From the NCBI RefSeq assembly GCF_014193655.1, contig NZ_JACHZQ010000004.1:124001-188000 (forward strand): 64,000 nt of DNA, in the 5' to 3' direction. A program made the translations under genes and the position numbers. Shown here piece by piece: positions 54,562 to 63,956 of the stretch (position 1 is the first letter of the stretch; each line of letters starts with the position of its first letter). This stretch comes from Rhizobium sp. BK313 (GTDB taxonomy: Bacteria > Pseudomonadota > Alphaproteobacteria > Rhizobiales > Rhizobiaceae). The notes beneath the pieces are model-generated. The model saw only the letters and a program-made list of their open reading frames with translations. It made no database searches and was not told where the DNA came from.

Positions 54562-55697
54562 CTAGCGAAAATCTCATGACGCATGGCAGATCGCGCGAGC
54601 CGCAGTTGGACTACGAGAGGTTTGCCAGCCCGGATAGCGAGGCAGCCGATGCGATGCCGGTTGAAGAACGGACGCCGTACCTTCCTTCCTTCGAATTTTC
54701 GACCGAGGGTTTGGCTCGACCGGACCAGTTTGCCGCTTGGCGCGATAGTTTCTCGCCCATGCTCGAACTGGCTGATGCCGATCCGACGACCGCCTACTTC
54801 GGCGGCCGACAGAAGCTTTGGGATCTTGGCAGTCTCGTCCTTGCGCAGATCAGTACGGACAGCCTCTCATTTTCGAGCTTGCCGGGATATGTCCGGCGCG
54901 ATCCCCTCGATCACTGGACGATGACTGTCTTGCGATGGGGACAGATTCGGACTGATGCAGGACGAGGCGCGTTTGCCGCGGGGCCTGGCGAAGTCCAGAT
55001 CCATTCGCTTGGTCGTTCCTTCAACGGTGCTGTCGATAAAAGCGAAATGCTCGTGCTCTTCGTGCCGCGCGACCTTTCCGTCGAAACCGCCGCCACGCTC
55101 GGTTCGGCGGAATTTTCCACGCTTGGCACCGGCATGGGGGGATTGTTCTCGGACTACCTCACTGACGTCGCCAATCGTCTGCCAACGCTTACCCAGACAG
55201 ATCTGCCAGGACTGGTCGCAGCGACGCGGGCGATGATCCTTGCCTGCGTTTCGCCGTCCGCAGATCATATCGAGGCTGCCGAAGGACCGATCGCCAATGT
55301 GCTTCTCGAAAGGGCGCGGCAACTGGTGCATAGCCGACTGCTCGATCCAAAACTCGGGAGCGAGTTGGTTCGGCGGGAGCTCGGCGTTTCGCGTACGCGG
55401 CTTTACAACCTGTTCGAGCCCTTTGGCGGGGTAATGCATTACATTCAGCACCGCCGGTTGCTCAGCGCCTATGCTGCGTTGACCGACCCAAATGATCGGC
55501 GCCTCATTTTCCAGATCGCCGAAGAGCGAGCGTTCAGTGACGGCGCGGAGTTCGGTCGGGCATTCAAACGGGCGTTCGGCTACAGCCCAAGCGAAGTGAG
55601 GAATCGAGGCGGAGGTGGCGTCCCAATTCGGCCGAATCTCAACGATTGCCCGTCAGAGGAGCGTTTGGGCATGCTCCTCCGAAGACTGCAAGGGTAG
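54558..55697 (+). CDS. AraC-family regulator (AraC_binding_2-type N-terminus)
   Basis: 379 residues from ATG 54558 with GGAGG upstream; an earlier in-frame start at 54474 overlaps the small ORF. The N-terminal half (about 65-240) resembles the AraC_binding_2 domain found in regulators such as FeaR-type proteins (RPDQFAAWRDSFSPMLELA early motif), and the C-terminal 100 residues hold the DNA-binding domain (LVRRELGVSRTRLYNLFEPFGGVMHYIQHRRL and IFQIAEERAFSDGAEFGRAFKRAFGYSPSEVR). The neighbours give no clear target; the divergent or downstream genes are orphan ORFs. Stress or aromatic-amine response is possible only as a guess. Confidence 0.85.
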   Translation: MTSENLMTHGRSREPQLDYERFASPDSEAADAMPVEERTPYLPSFEFSTEGLARPDQFAAWRDSFSPMLELADADPTTAYFGGRQKLWDLGSLVLAQISTDSLSFSSLPGYVRRDPLDHWTMTVLRWGQIRTDAGRGAFAAGPGEVQIHSLGRSFNGAVDKSEMLVLFVPRDLSVETAATLGSAEFSTLGTGMGGLFSDYLTDVANRLPTLTQTDLPGLVAATRAMILACVSPSADHIEAAEGPIANVLLERARQLVHSRLLDPKLGSELVRRELGVSRTRLYNLFEPFGGVMHYIQHRRLLSAYAALTDPNDRRLIFQIAEERAFSDGAEFGRAFKRAFGYSPSEVRNRGGGGVPIRPNLNDCPSEERLGMLLRRLQG

Positions 55698-55918
55698 TCC
55701 GAAATGTTTGTTGCTAGGCGTTGCCTCTCGACGGCGTATTCCATCGCCGCCATGAGCACTTCCACTTGTCACGATCATCGGGGAGGCTACATCGCCGGTG
55801 AACGAACCTTACGTGGAGTGAGCGGCTGCCTTCACGTCATGCGCCCGGATTGCCGCCTGAGCGGCAGCCGCTCCGGCAAATCCGTGAAAAAAGCGCTAAA
55901 CGTCCGAAGGAGATCGAT

Positions 55919-56203
55919 ATGGCTTTTGAAAAGGCAAACGAGGCCGCGCCCCACTGGTTCCCGGAGTGCTATAGCGATCATGTCGCCGAGGTGGTTCCGG
56001 AGGCTACGAGCAGCCGCGCCGTAGAAGTAACGGGGTGGTTACGAAACGTGGATTCGCAAGGGTACGGCGAGGGTACTTCGAATCTTGGTGTGGAGATACT
56101 GTCGTTCGCGTCGACGTCGGCAACGACGATGTCACTACACGGATCGAACCTTCGACAGAGCCGATGGTCAAATTCCGAGCCGATCTCGATTCAGTATGGA
56201 TAA
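55919..56203 (+). CDS. Small orphan ORF, possibly frame-broken
   Basis: 94 residues with a very good ribosome site (AAGGAGATCGAT) but no recognised family; begins MAFEKANEAAPHWFPECYSDH. After about residue 40 protein-like text seems to continue in other frames: about 56070-56190 (VVRVDVGNDDVTTRIEPSTEP) and 56195-56351 (MDKETWHVRGAGLAAYFLDR and VPSWFTRQFTEKRIESHLL). This suggests a longer gene broken by frameshifts, or several small genes. Between 55698 and 56612 nothing else is recognised. Confidence 0.35.
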   Translation: MAFEKANEAAPHWFPECYSDHVAEVVPEATSSRAVEVTGWLRNVDSQGYGEGTSNLGVEILSFASTSATTMSLHGSNLRQSRWSNSEPISIQYG

Positions 56204-56612
56204 GGAAACATGGCATGTCAGAGGCGCAGGGCTTGCAGCCTATTTTCTTGATCGCATCAGGGAGGGTGGTCAGGTGCCCTCGTGGTTCACCCGGCAATTC
56301 ACCGAAAAGAGAATTGAAAGTCATCTTCTAGCCAGTGCGCCAAGGCCGTAGCGCCAGTCTCGGCGAGCGAAAGATGCTTTCCGAGGAAGTAACGCCCGGT
56401 ACCTTTGGAAGGCCGAGATTCTTCGGAGTGTGTCGTTTATGAACCAGCAATCGTGCCACGACCTTCGGGATACGTGACTTTTCTGAGCGGCCTACTCAGA
56501 TGAGCCCCGCGCATCGTTTCGGGGCGGTGTCACGCGCGCATACTTGTAAAGCGGCAAGAGGCGGGATCGGTTGCAATTTCGCTGAACGCCGCAGATATTC
56601 CAGTCGCCTCGA

Positions 56613-57545
56613 TTACACAAAAAGCTCGCTGAGTTCCGTTCGCGCGACGTCTCGCAGTCTTTCTGCGTCGCCAATGTCGATCGAGCGGTAAGGCCAGCGC
56701 AGACGAGTGCCGACAGGTCCCCAGTTGCCAATAGCGCAGAGGAGCTTGTCAAGCGCTGCGTTCGAGTAGCCTGACCGCTGGCGATAGGGGACGATATGCG
56801 TTTCCATGAACTTGCAGATGCGGCGCTCCAGATCGAGTGCGGCATGGATGTCTTCCTGCATCGATGCCGTCCACGCCTGCGCGCCGCGAGGGCTCAAGCA
56901 GCAGACGTTGGAAAAAGATCCTGCCGCGACGCCCTCCATGATGCCGGTCGCGAGATGATGACCGGGGACAAACAGTGCCAGGTCCGAAAGGTGCCGGCGC
57001 GCTTCCGCATACCATTGCTTGTCGCCATCAGCCACTTTCGCACCGATTACGCCTGGTACCGCCGCGCAGATCCTGCCCAGTCCTTGCGGCGCCAGGACGC
57101 GTTTGGCATGAGGCGGATTGTAGAGGATCAGCGGGATACCGTTGCCGACATCGACGGCGCGCTTCAGGAAATCGATCGCTTCCTCATCCGTCACAGGCCA
57201 CCAATCGGGCAGGATGACCTGGATGGCCAGCGGCTTTAGGAGCGTCGAGCGGCGAATCCGCTCCAGCATGATGCGAGCATCCGGCTGGCACGCGCCGATG
57301 ACGAAGTTCATGCCGACCTTCGTGCATCGTTCGGCCAACATCGATTGAATGAGGTCGAACTCGGCTTCGGTCTGGCTATGAAATTCACCGGCCGTGCCAT
57401 TCGAATAAATGCCGTCAACACCCGCTGCGATCAGGATGTCGACCTCCTCGCCGAGCTTTGCGAATTCGATTTCGTCGTCCGCCCCGATCGGCAAGAGCAG
57501 GGTCGCCCAATTGCCGGCGATCGCATGCGGTTTTCTTTCTGTCAC
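56613..57545 (-). CDS. DapA-family (dihydrodipicolinate synthase/N-acetylneuraminate lyase) aldolase, last gene of ABC operon
   Basis: 310 residues, TIM-barrel DHDPS-like. Conserved: SNGTAGEFHSQTEAE (the GTTGE phosphate/pyruvate loop, here GTAGE), the Tyr region LILYNPPHAKR and the Schiff-base lysine in VIGAKVADGDKQW. Family enzymes condense or split pyruvate with an aldehyde. No lysine genes are nearby, and a second DapA-like gene lies three genes upstream, so the role is likely catabolic on the imported compound. Last gene of the seven-gene minus-strand unit. Confidence 0.88.
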   Translation of the reverse strand: MTERKPHAIAGNWATLLLPIGADDEIEFAKLGEEVDILIAAGVDGIYSNGTAGEFHSQTEAEFDLIQSMLAERCTKVGMNFVIGACQPDARIMLERIRRSTLLKPLAIQVILPDWWPVTDEEAIDFLKRAVDVGNGIPLILYNPPHAKRVLAPQGLGRICAAVPGVIGAKVADGDKQWYAEARRHLSDLALFVPGHHLATGIMEGVAAGSFSNVCCLSPRGAQAWTASMQEDIHAALDLERRICKFMETHIVPYRQRSGYSNAALDKLLCAIGNWGPVGTRLRWPYRSIDIGDAERLRDVARTELSELFV

Positions 57546-57555
57546 TGGATGCCTC

Positions 57556-58509
57556 TCAGTTCAAATCGTCGCGAATGCAGGCCTTGAAATGACCCGGCGC
57601 GACCTCCCTCAGGTCCGGGACCGTCCGCCCGCAGGCTTCCAGTGCGTGCGGACAGCGCGTGCGGAAGACACAGCCGCTGGGCGGATTGGCCGGGCTCGGT
57701 ATGTCACCTCTTAGGATTTGGCGGTCGCGCCGGACGTTGGGATCGGTTGAGGGAATCGCCGACAGCAGCGCACGCGTATAGGGGTGCTGCGGCCTGGCGT
57801 AGAGATCGGCACTCGGCGCAATCTCCATGATGCGGCCGAGATAGAGCACGATCACCCGATCGCAGATATATTCGACGACGGCCAGATCATGCGAAATGAA
57901 GAGCATGGTCAGGCCGAGGCGTATCTGCAAATCGCGCAGGAGATTGATGATCTGCGCCTGGATCGAGACGTCAAGTGCGGAGACCGGCTCGTCGGCTACG
58001 ATGAATTCCGGAGACAAGGTCAAGGCGCGGGCGATGCCGATACGCTGGCGCTGGCCGCCTGAAAATTCGTGTGCATAGCGATTGATCGCGTCGGCGGGCA
58101 GTTCGACCTGGAGGAGGGCGGAACGCGCCCGCTCGAGCCTCTCCTTGCCGGTTCCGATGCGCTGGATCTTCAGCCCTTCCGTCAGGATCTCGCCGATCGT
58201 CATGCGCGGTGAAAGGCTGGCGAAGGGGTCCTGAAAAATATACTGCATGCGCGGTCGCGTGCGTCTTAAAGCGGAGGCGGAAAGCGCGGTCAGTTCCACG
58301 CCATCGAAGCGGATGCTGCCTGCCGAGGGCTCCACAAGGCGCAGGACCGAACGTCCGATCGTGGTTTTTCCGCTGCCGGATTCGCCGACAAGCCCGACGA
58401 CCTCGCTTTTGGCGATATCGAAGGAAATACCCTGAAGAACGTTCAGCTTGGTACCTCGGGACGTATAGTGTTTCCCGAGATCGCGAACGGAGAGCAATGG
58501 GTCGCTCAT
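57556..58509 (-). CDS. Dipeptide/oligopeptide ABC transporter ATPase (DppF/OppF type)
   Basis: 317 residues. Walker A GESGSGKTT, Q-loop YIFQDPFASLSPRMT, signature FSGGQRQRIGIARAL, Walker B FIVADEPVSALD, H-loop FISHDLAVVEYICD. C-terminal oligopeptide-ABC domain with HPYTRALLSAIP and PPSGCVFRTRCPHALEACG, the conserved Cys-containing segment that may bind an iron-sulfur cluster in relatives. Pairs with the ATPase encoded just before it, 0 bp apart. Confidence 0.93.
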   Translation of the reverse strand: MSDPLLSVRDLGKHYTSRGTKLNVLQGISFDIAKSEVVGLVGESGSGKTTIGRSVLRLVEPSAGSIRFDGVELTALSASALRRTRPRMQYIFQDPFASLSPRMTIGEILTEGLKIQRIGTGKERLERARSALLQVELPADAINRYAHEFSGGQRQRIGIARALTLSPEFIVADEPVSALDVSIQAQIINLLRDLQIRLGLTMLFISHDLAVVEYICDRVIVLYLGRIMEIAPSADLYARPQHPYTRALLSAIPSTDPNVRRDRQILRGDIPSPANPPSGCVFRTRCPHALEACGRTVPDLREVAPGHFKACIRDDLN

Positions 58510-59526
58510 CTAGATCTCCCTCCATCTTATGCAGCGGCTGCGGTGCTGCGGATTGACCTCTTCGAGCGCCGGAACGGCAGTGCGGCAGGAATCGACCGCG
58601 AATTTGCAGCGCGGGGAAAATGCGCACCCGCTCGGCATATTCGTCAGGCTTGGGACCATACCCGGAATGGCGGCCAGCTTTTCGCCGGCCTGTTTCATCC
58701 GCGCTGCATCGCCAAGGCGCGGCATGGAGGCGAGAAGGCCGATGGTATAGGGGTGGCGCGGATTGCTAAAGACCTCGCCGACCGGCCCCTCCTCGACGAT
58801 CCGGCCGGCATACATGACCGCAACGCGATGGGCGATCTCGGCAACGACGCCAAGATTATGCGTGATAAACAGCATGGCCATGCCGCGTTCGCGCTGCAAT
58901 GTGAGGAGCAGATCGAGAATTTGCGCCTGGATTGTCACGTCGAGCGCCGTTGTCGGTTCATCGGCGATCAACAGTGTGGGATCACAGGCCAGCGCCATGG
59001 CGATCGTTGCCCTCTGCCGCATACCGCCCGACAGCTCATGCGGATATTGGCCGGCGCGCCGCTTCGCATCTGGAATACCGACGCTTTCGAGAAGTTGGAC
59101 AGCCGCATTCATCGCGGCTTTCCGATCGGCTCCACGATGAATGCGGATCGGCTCCGAAATCTGATCGCCGATGGTGAAGACGGGATTTAGGCTCGACATC
59201 GGCTCCTGAAACACCATGCCGATGTCGTCGCCCCTGATCCTGCGCATATTCTCATCATCAAGACAGACGAGATCGCGAACCGCACCGTTTTTGCTCTTCA
59301 GGCGGATACTGCCGGCGGCGATCATGCCGATGTTGCGGGTGAGCAAACGCATGACGGAAAGACTGGTCACCGATTTTCCCGAGCCGGATTCGCCGACGAG
59401 CGCCAGGGTCTCGCCGGCCGCAACGGTCAGATCGATATCGTTGACGGCCGTGATCTCGCCGCCGCGAACGCGGAAGACTGTTCGCAGCCCCTTGATGTCG
59501 AGAACGGGATCGGCGGTCAGCTCCAT
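58510..59526 (-). CDS. Dipeptide/oligopeptide ABC transporter ATPase (DppD/OppD type)
   Basis: 338 residues. Walker A GESGSGKSV, Q-loop MVFQEPMSSLNPVFT, signature LSGGMRQRATIAMAL, Walker B LLIADEPTTALD, H-loop FITHNLGVVAEIAH. Carries the C-terminal oligopeptide-ABC domain (HPYTIGLLASMP, MPSGCAFSPRCKFAVDSCR with Cys spacing). Pairs with DppF. The order DapA - DppD - DppF - DapA is unusual. Confidence 0.93.
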   Translation of the reverse strand: MELTADPVLDIKGLRTVFRVRGGEITAVNDIDLTVAAGETLALVGESGSGKSVTSLSVMRLLTRNIGMIAAGSIRLKSKNGAVRDLVCLDDENMRRIRGDDIGMVFQEPMSSLNPVFTIGDQISEPIRIHRGADRKAAMNAAVQLLESVGIPDAKRRAGQYPHELSGGMRQRATIAMALACDPTLLIADEPTTALDVTIQAQILDLLLTLQRERGMAMLFITHNLGVVAEIAHRVAVMYAGRIVEEGPVGEVFSNPRHPYTIGLLASMPRLGDAARMKQAGEKLAAIPGMVPSLTNMPSGCAFSPRCKFAVDSCRTAVPALEEVNPQHRSRCIRWREI

Positions 59527-59534
59527 TGCGCGCC

Positions 59535-60452
59535 TCAGTTCAGCAGGCCGGTTGCGCGCAGGATTTCGTCGATCCGCGCGGTTTCAGCCTCGTTCAGGGC
59601 AGCCCGTGGCCGCGGCATGACGGCGGTATCGATGATCCCGAGGCTGCGCATGGCGGCCTTGAAGGCGCCTATACCCGATGCGCCGCCGCTGACACGGCCC
59701 TGGGCGACCCAAACGATTTCGAAGAGGCGGCACAGGCGCTCCTGCTCCTTTTTCGCTGCGGCCCAATCGCTGCGCTGCGCCGCGTCCCAAAGCCGCACGT
59801 AGCCGTGCGGATCGACGTTGGCGATGCCGGGCACGACGCCGTGGGCACCCATCAGCAGGGCATTGTCGACGACGATCTCCGAGCCGGTCATCAGGAAGAT
59901 GTCCTTGTGATCGGCGAGATCGAGCAGCGCATAGCGGAAATTGCCGTCATCACCGCTCGAATCCTTGAGGCCGATGATGGTGCCTTCCTTGGCGAGCGTC
60001 ACGACGGTTTGCCGTTGCAGCTTCACATGAACGCAGACGGGAATGTCGTAGGCGACCACAGGGATATCGACCGCATCCCTGATGTAGCGGAAATGATCGA
60101 GGATCTCGGACTGGTTGGTGACCGTATAAAACGGTGCCGTAACCACCACCGCATCGGCGCCTGCGGCCTTCGCGACCTTAGAATGCGCGATGACGCGATC
60201 GGTTGTCGGATCGATAACGCCGACGATGAGTGGTACACGGCCGTTCACCACCTTTGCCGAATGGTCGATGATCTCACGCCGCGTCTTTTCGTCGTGGAAG
60301 ACCACTTCGCTCGTCGAGCCGAGCACGAACACGCCATGGCAGCCGGCATCGATCAGATGTTCGAGTACCCGGGTGTAGGAGGGATAGTCGACGGTAAAAT
60401 CCGGATTGAGCGGCGTTACGACGGGGGGGACGACACCCTTGAATTTGGTCAT
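59535..60452 (-). CDS. DapA-family aldolase, internal gene of ABC operon
   Basis: 305 residues. TIM-barrel with VFVLGSTSEVVFHDEKTR (the loop equivalent to GTTGE reads GSTSE), Tyr in VVAYDIPVCVHVKL and Schiff-base Lys in IIGLKDSSGDDGN. GTTGE to GSTSE suggests substrate other than aspartate semialdehyde. It lies between the permease and ATPase genes, so it is truly part of the transporter operon. About 25-30 percent identity to the other DapA-like gene by eye only. Confidence 0.88.
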   Translation of the reverse strand: MTKFKGVVPPVVTPLNPDFTVDYPSYTRVLEHLIDAGCHGVFVLGSTSEVVFHDEKTRREIIDHSAKVVNGRVPLIVGVIDPTTDRVIAHSKVAKAAGADAVVVTAPFYTVTNQSEILDHFRYIRDAVDIPVVAYDIPVCVHVKLQRQTVVTLAKEGTIIGLKDSSGDDGNFRYALLDLADHKDIFLMTGSEIVVDNALLMGAHGVVPGIANVDPHGYVRLWDAAQRSDWAAAKKEQERLCRLFEIVWVAQGRVSGGASGIGAFKAAMRSLGIIDTAVMPRPRAALNEAETARIDEILRATGLLN

Positions 60453-60471
60453 TTTCGCTTTCTTTCGGTTG

Positions 60472-61350
60472 TCAATTCAGTTCGGCACGAGGATCGAAGG
60501 CATCTCTGAGGCCATCGCCGATGAAGTTGATTGCAAGCACGGCAAGGACTAGCGCTCCGCCGGGGAAGAGCCATTGCCAGGGATATTGTTCGAGAACGGC
60601 GGTCGAGCGGGCGGCATTCAGCATGTTGCCCCAGCTTGCGGCAGGCGGAGCGATGCCGAGACCGAGGAAAGACAGACCCGCCTCCAGCAGGATGGCATTG
60701 GCGATCTGCAGCGTTGCGTAGACCACGAGAATGTCGATCGCGTTCGGCAGGCCGTGGCGAAAGAGCAGATGTCCGATGCCGGCGCCCATGCCGCGCGAGG
60801 CCATGACGAAGTCGCGCTCGCGCAGCTCCAGAAGCCGCGAGCGGACCATGCGCGCAAGAAGCGGCCAGGAAAGCAGCGAGATGACGAGTACCGTCGGCCA
60901 GATGCCCGTGCCAGCGATCGAGGCGAGCACAAGCAGAAAGATGACAGGCGGCAGCGTCATCACCAGATCGACGAAGCGCATCGAGACGGCATCGGCCCAT
61001 CGGCCGGCCAAAGCGGAAATTGCGCCGAAGAGAAAACCGATGATCGCCGAAAGGGCGGTCGATGCGGCGGCGACGAGGAGCGAAATCCGCCCGCCTTCCA
61101 GAACGCGCGCGAACACGTCGCGCCCGACCCCATCGGTTCCGAACCAGTGCGTTGCGGTCGGGCCGCTGTTCATGGCCAGAAGATCGATATCGTTCGGTTG
61201 GAATGTCCACCAGAGCGGATAGGACAGGATCAGCAACAGCATCGGAATGGCGACGCAAATGCCGGCAACGGCGGCGCGATTGAGCAGAAAGCGTTCGAAG
61301 GCGCGGGCAAGCGGCCCAGGGCTGCGACGGGATGTGGAGCGAGCAAACAT
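60472..61350 (-). CDS. Dipeptide/oligopeptide ABC transporter permease (DppC type)
   Basis: 292 residues, six helices. N-terminal cytoplasmic segment with R-rich RRSPGPLARAFERFLLNRAAV, then AGICVAIPMLLLILSYPLWW; FGTDGVGRDVFARVLEGGRISLLVAA and the EAA-like coupling loop ELRERDFVMASRGMGAGIGHLLFRHGLPN. Final segment GDGLRDAFDPRAELN is the standard DppC ending. Forms the heterodimeric channel with the preceding permease. Confidence 0.92.
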   Translation of the reverse strand: MFARSTSRRSPGPLARAFERFLLNRAAVAGICVAIPMLLLILSYPLWWTFQPNDIDLLAMNSGPTATHWFGTDGVGRDVFARVLEGGRISLLVAAASTALSAIIGFLFGAISALAGRWADAVSMRFVDLVMTLPPVIFLLVLASIAGTGIWPTVLVISLLSWPLLARMVRSRLLELRERDFVMASRGMGAGIGHLLFRHGLPNAIDILVVYATLQIANAILLEAGLSFLGLGIAPPAASWGNMLNAARSTAVLEQYPWQWLFPGGALVLAVLAINFIGDGLRDAFDPRAELN

Positions 61351-61352
61351 CG

Positions 61353-62318
61353 TCAGCCCACCTTGATGCGTGGATCGACAACCGCATAGGTGATGTCGGT
61401 CAGGAGATTGACGACGATGACGCAGATGCCGATGACGAGCGTGGCACCCATGATGACGGGGTAGTCTCGCGCCTCGACGGCATCGACGAGAAGCAGGCCC
61501 ATGCCTGGCCAGTTAAAGACACTCTCGATGAAGATGGCGCCGCCGATTGCAAGCCCGATCGTCGAACCGATGAGGGTTACGATGGGCAGGAGGGCGTTGC
61601 GGAGCGCATGTTTGGTGATGACCCAGAACTCCATGACGCCTTTGGCGCGGGCCGTGCGCACATAGTCCTGGTTGAGAACCTCGAGCAGCGAAGCGCGCAT
61701 GTAGCGTGTGATCAATGCCGCCTGGGCGATGGATAGCAGCGCGGCCGGCAGGATCAGATGGTGGATGAGATCACCGATCGAGAAATCCTCGCCCGGCGTC
61801 AGCATGCCACCGGAGGGCATCCAGTGCAGGCGAACAGAGAAGATATAAAGGCCGATAAGCGCGCTGAGGAATGCAGGGCTGGAAATGCCGGCAAGCGCGA
61901 ACACCGAAAAGGACAGATCGGCGAGCGAATTGCGGCGAACGGCGCTGAAAACGCCGACGGCAATGCCGGCAATAATGGCAATCACCAGCGCCGAACCCAT
62001 GAGAAGCACTGTCGGTCCGATCCGCGACAGCACGAGGCTCAGAACAGGCTGGTCGAGGCGTTTGATCGAATAGCCGAGATTGCCTGTCAGGGCGTTCTGC
62101 AGCCATCCGAGATATTGCAGTGGCAGGGGCTGATCGAGCCCCAGGCTCCTGCGCAGGTTCGCAAGGTCGGCCGGCGACATGGGCACATTCGGATCGATAT
62201 AGGCGTCGATCGGATCGCCGGGTGTCAGGCGCAGCAGCAGGAAGATCAGCATGCTCAAGGCGATGAGCATGCCTACTCCTATGATCAGGCGTCGAAGGCT
62301 GTAGCGAAGCATTGTCAA
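61353..62318 (-). CDS. Dipeptide/oligopeptide ABC transporter permease (DppB type)
   Basis: 321 residues, six helices: YSLRRLIIGVGMLIALSMLIFLLLRLTPGDP at the N-terminus with the DppB GDPID motif, LGLDQPLPLQYLGWL, the coupling loop LLEVLNQDYVRTARAKGVMEFWVITKHALRNALLP, and C-terminal TYAVVDPRIKVG. Typical DppB features throughout. Separated from the DppC gene by 2 bp. Confidence 0.93.
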   Translation of the reverse strand: MTMLRYSLRRLIIGVGMLIALSMLIFLLLRLTPGDPIDAYIDPNVPMSPADLANLRRSLGLDQPLPLQYLGWLQNALTGNLGYSIKRLDQPVLSLVLSRIGPTVLLMGSALVIAIIAGIAVGVFSAVRRNSLADLSFSVFALAGISSPAFLSALIGLYIFSVRLHWMPSGGMLTPGEDFSIGDLIHHLILPAALLSIAQAALITRYMRASLLEVLNQDYVRTARAKGVMEFWVITKHALRNALLPIVTLIGSTIGLAIGGAIFIESVFNWPGMGLLLVDAVEARDYPVIMGATLVIGICVIVVNLLTDITYAVVDPRIKVG

Positions 62319-62372
62319 TCCGACTTGTCAGGGTGGCCGAGGCCACCCTCAAGGCTTTTGGAAGGGAACGCC

Positions 62373-63956
62373 TTATTCGGCGATCGACCATTTCTGCGGA
62401 TCGGCCTGATAAGGCCCGCCGCCCGGCGCCGGCGTCCAGACGAAGTCCTTCAGCTTGGATGAGACGATGCCGTAGCGCTTTGCCACCCAGAGTGTTGCCC
62501 AGGGCAGATTGGTGTTCATGACCTTGCAAACGTCCTGATAGCGGCTGTCGCGCTTGGAACCGTCGGTCTCGGTGAGTGCGGCATTAAGCGCTGCGCTCAG
62601 ATCCGGCATGCGCGCCCGAACGACGTTCGCTCCGGCGGGCGGGATCTGGCTTTCGTTCAACCCGACATTGATGCTTCCGGCATCCGGTCCGTTCTGAAGT
62701 CCGGCGTAGACCATCTGGAACTGCGCGACATCCGGCTTTGGATTGAGCACTATGCTGTTGTAGGTTGGCGCATCGACCGCGCGCGGGACGACGTTGATGC
62801 CGACCTGTGCGAGCATTGCCTGGATGGCAGCCAGAACATTGGTCGCGAGCGGCGTCGTATAATAGGTCAGCAGCGTGATCGGCTTGCCGCCGTTGATCTG
62901 ATCCCACCCTGCTTCCGTCAGCAACTGTTTGGCTTTTGCGGGGTCGTAGGCATAGTCGTCAATGCCTTTTGGTATCAGTTGCTCGGCAACATAAGCGCAA
63001 TTGGCAGGCTTGGCGGCTCCGCCATAAAGGCTCCTGATGATCGCGTCGCGATTGATCGCGTACATCACCGCCTTACGCACGCGCGCATCCTTCCAGATGA
63101 GGGAATCCTGGTTGAAGCCGAGATAGTTGACGACGAAGGAATCGCCTTCGATAACCTTGAAATTCTTGTCGTCCTTGAAAGTCGGCACGTCATTGGAATC
63201 GACGTAGCTGAACTGGATTTCGCCGGATCTCAGCGCCGCGATCGCCGCAGCCGGATTGGCAAAATAGCGATTGATGACGCGCTCGAGCGCAGGCTTGCCG
63301 CCGCGGTATTCGGTGTTGGCAGCGAGCTCGACATATTGATCGGATATGTATTTCGTGAACTTGAAAGGTCCGGTGCCGATCGGCGTGGTGGACCACCATG
63401 TGCTCTTCGCCAACTGATCGGCCGGTATCGAGGAGAGGGCGTGCTCAGGCAACATCATGACCTTGGTCATGGTGTCGAGAAAGCTACCGGTCGGCGCGCT
63501 CAACTTAACGACAACCGTGTGCTCGTCCGGTGTTTCAACGGAGGAGATGCTCTGCAGCCGGGCGGCGAGCACCGAACCGGTCTTGGCGTTCATTGCAAGG
63601 CCGATGGTGAACTTGGCATCCTTGGCTGTGAATGCCTGGCCGTCATGCCATTTGGCGTCCGTCAGTTTGAACGTGTAGGTCGTCTGATCCGGGCTCACCT
63701 CATACGAGCTCGCGAGATCGCCGACGACTTTCTCAAGCTTCTCGTCATAGGTGACGAGCGGCTCGTAATAGATGCTGAGCCATGTAAATCCGGCAGTCGC
63801 GGCAAGCGGGTTGAAGTTGCCCTGGAAGCCGCCTGGGCCGACATCGAAGCCGCCGGAAAGGGTCGCCGCCTGCGCCGAGCCGACAAGAGCCGGAATTGCG
63901 GTCGTCGACAGCATGGCTGCAAGGGCGATGACGGATAATCTAAATGGTCTTCTCAT
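62373..63956 (-). CDS. Peptide-type ABC transporter substrate-binding protein, first gene of operon
   Basis: 527 residues from ATG 63956, chosen because GGGAGGAACAC lies directly upstream; the frame extends farther without such a site. Signal peptide ending SAQAA near residue 30. SBP_bac_5 features: GNFNPLAATAGFTWLSIYYEPLV, YTFKLTDAKWHDGQAFTAKDAKFTI (the family signature, about residues 95-120), DARVRKAVMYAINRDAI. It binds the substrate imported by DppBCDF-like parts. The C-terminal segment WTPAPGGGPYQADPQKW is Pro/Gly-rich. The upstream regulator is beyond the window. Confidence 0.92.
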   Translation of the reverse strand: MRRPFRLSVIALAAMLSTTAIPALVGSAQAATLSGGFDVGPGGFQGNFNPLAATAGFTWLSIYYEPLVTYDEKLEKVVGDLASSYEVSPDQTTYTFKLTDAKWHDGQAFTAKDAKFTIGLAMNAKTGSVLAARLQSISSVETPDEHTVVVKLSAPTGSFLDTMTKVMMLPEHALSSIPADQLAKSTWWSTTPIGTGPFKFTKYISDQYVELAANTEYRGGKPALERVINRYFANPAAAIAALRSGEIQFSYVDSNDVPTFKDDKNFKVIEGDSFVVNYLGFNQDSLIWKDARVRKAVMYAINRDAIIRSLYGGAAKPANCAYVAEQLIPKGIDDYAYDPAKAKQLLTEAGWDQINGGKPITLLTYYTTPLATNVLAAIQAMLAQVGINVVPRAVDAPTYNSIVLNPKPDVAQFQMVYAGLQNGPDAGSINVGLNESQIPPAGANVVRARMPDLSAALNAALTETDGSKRDSRYQDVCKVMNTNLPWATLWVAKRYGIVSSKLKDFVWTPAPGGGPYQADPQKWSIAE

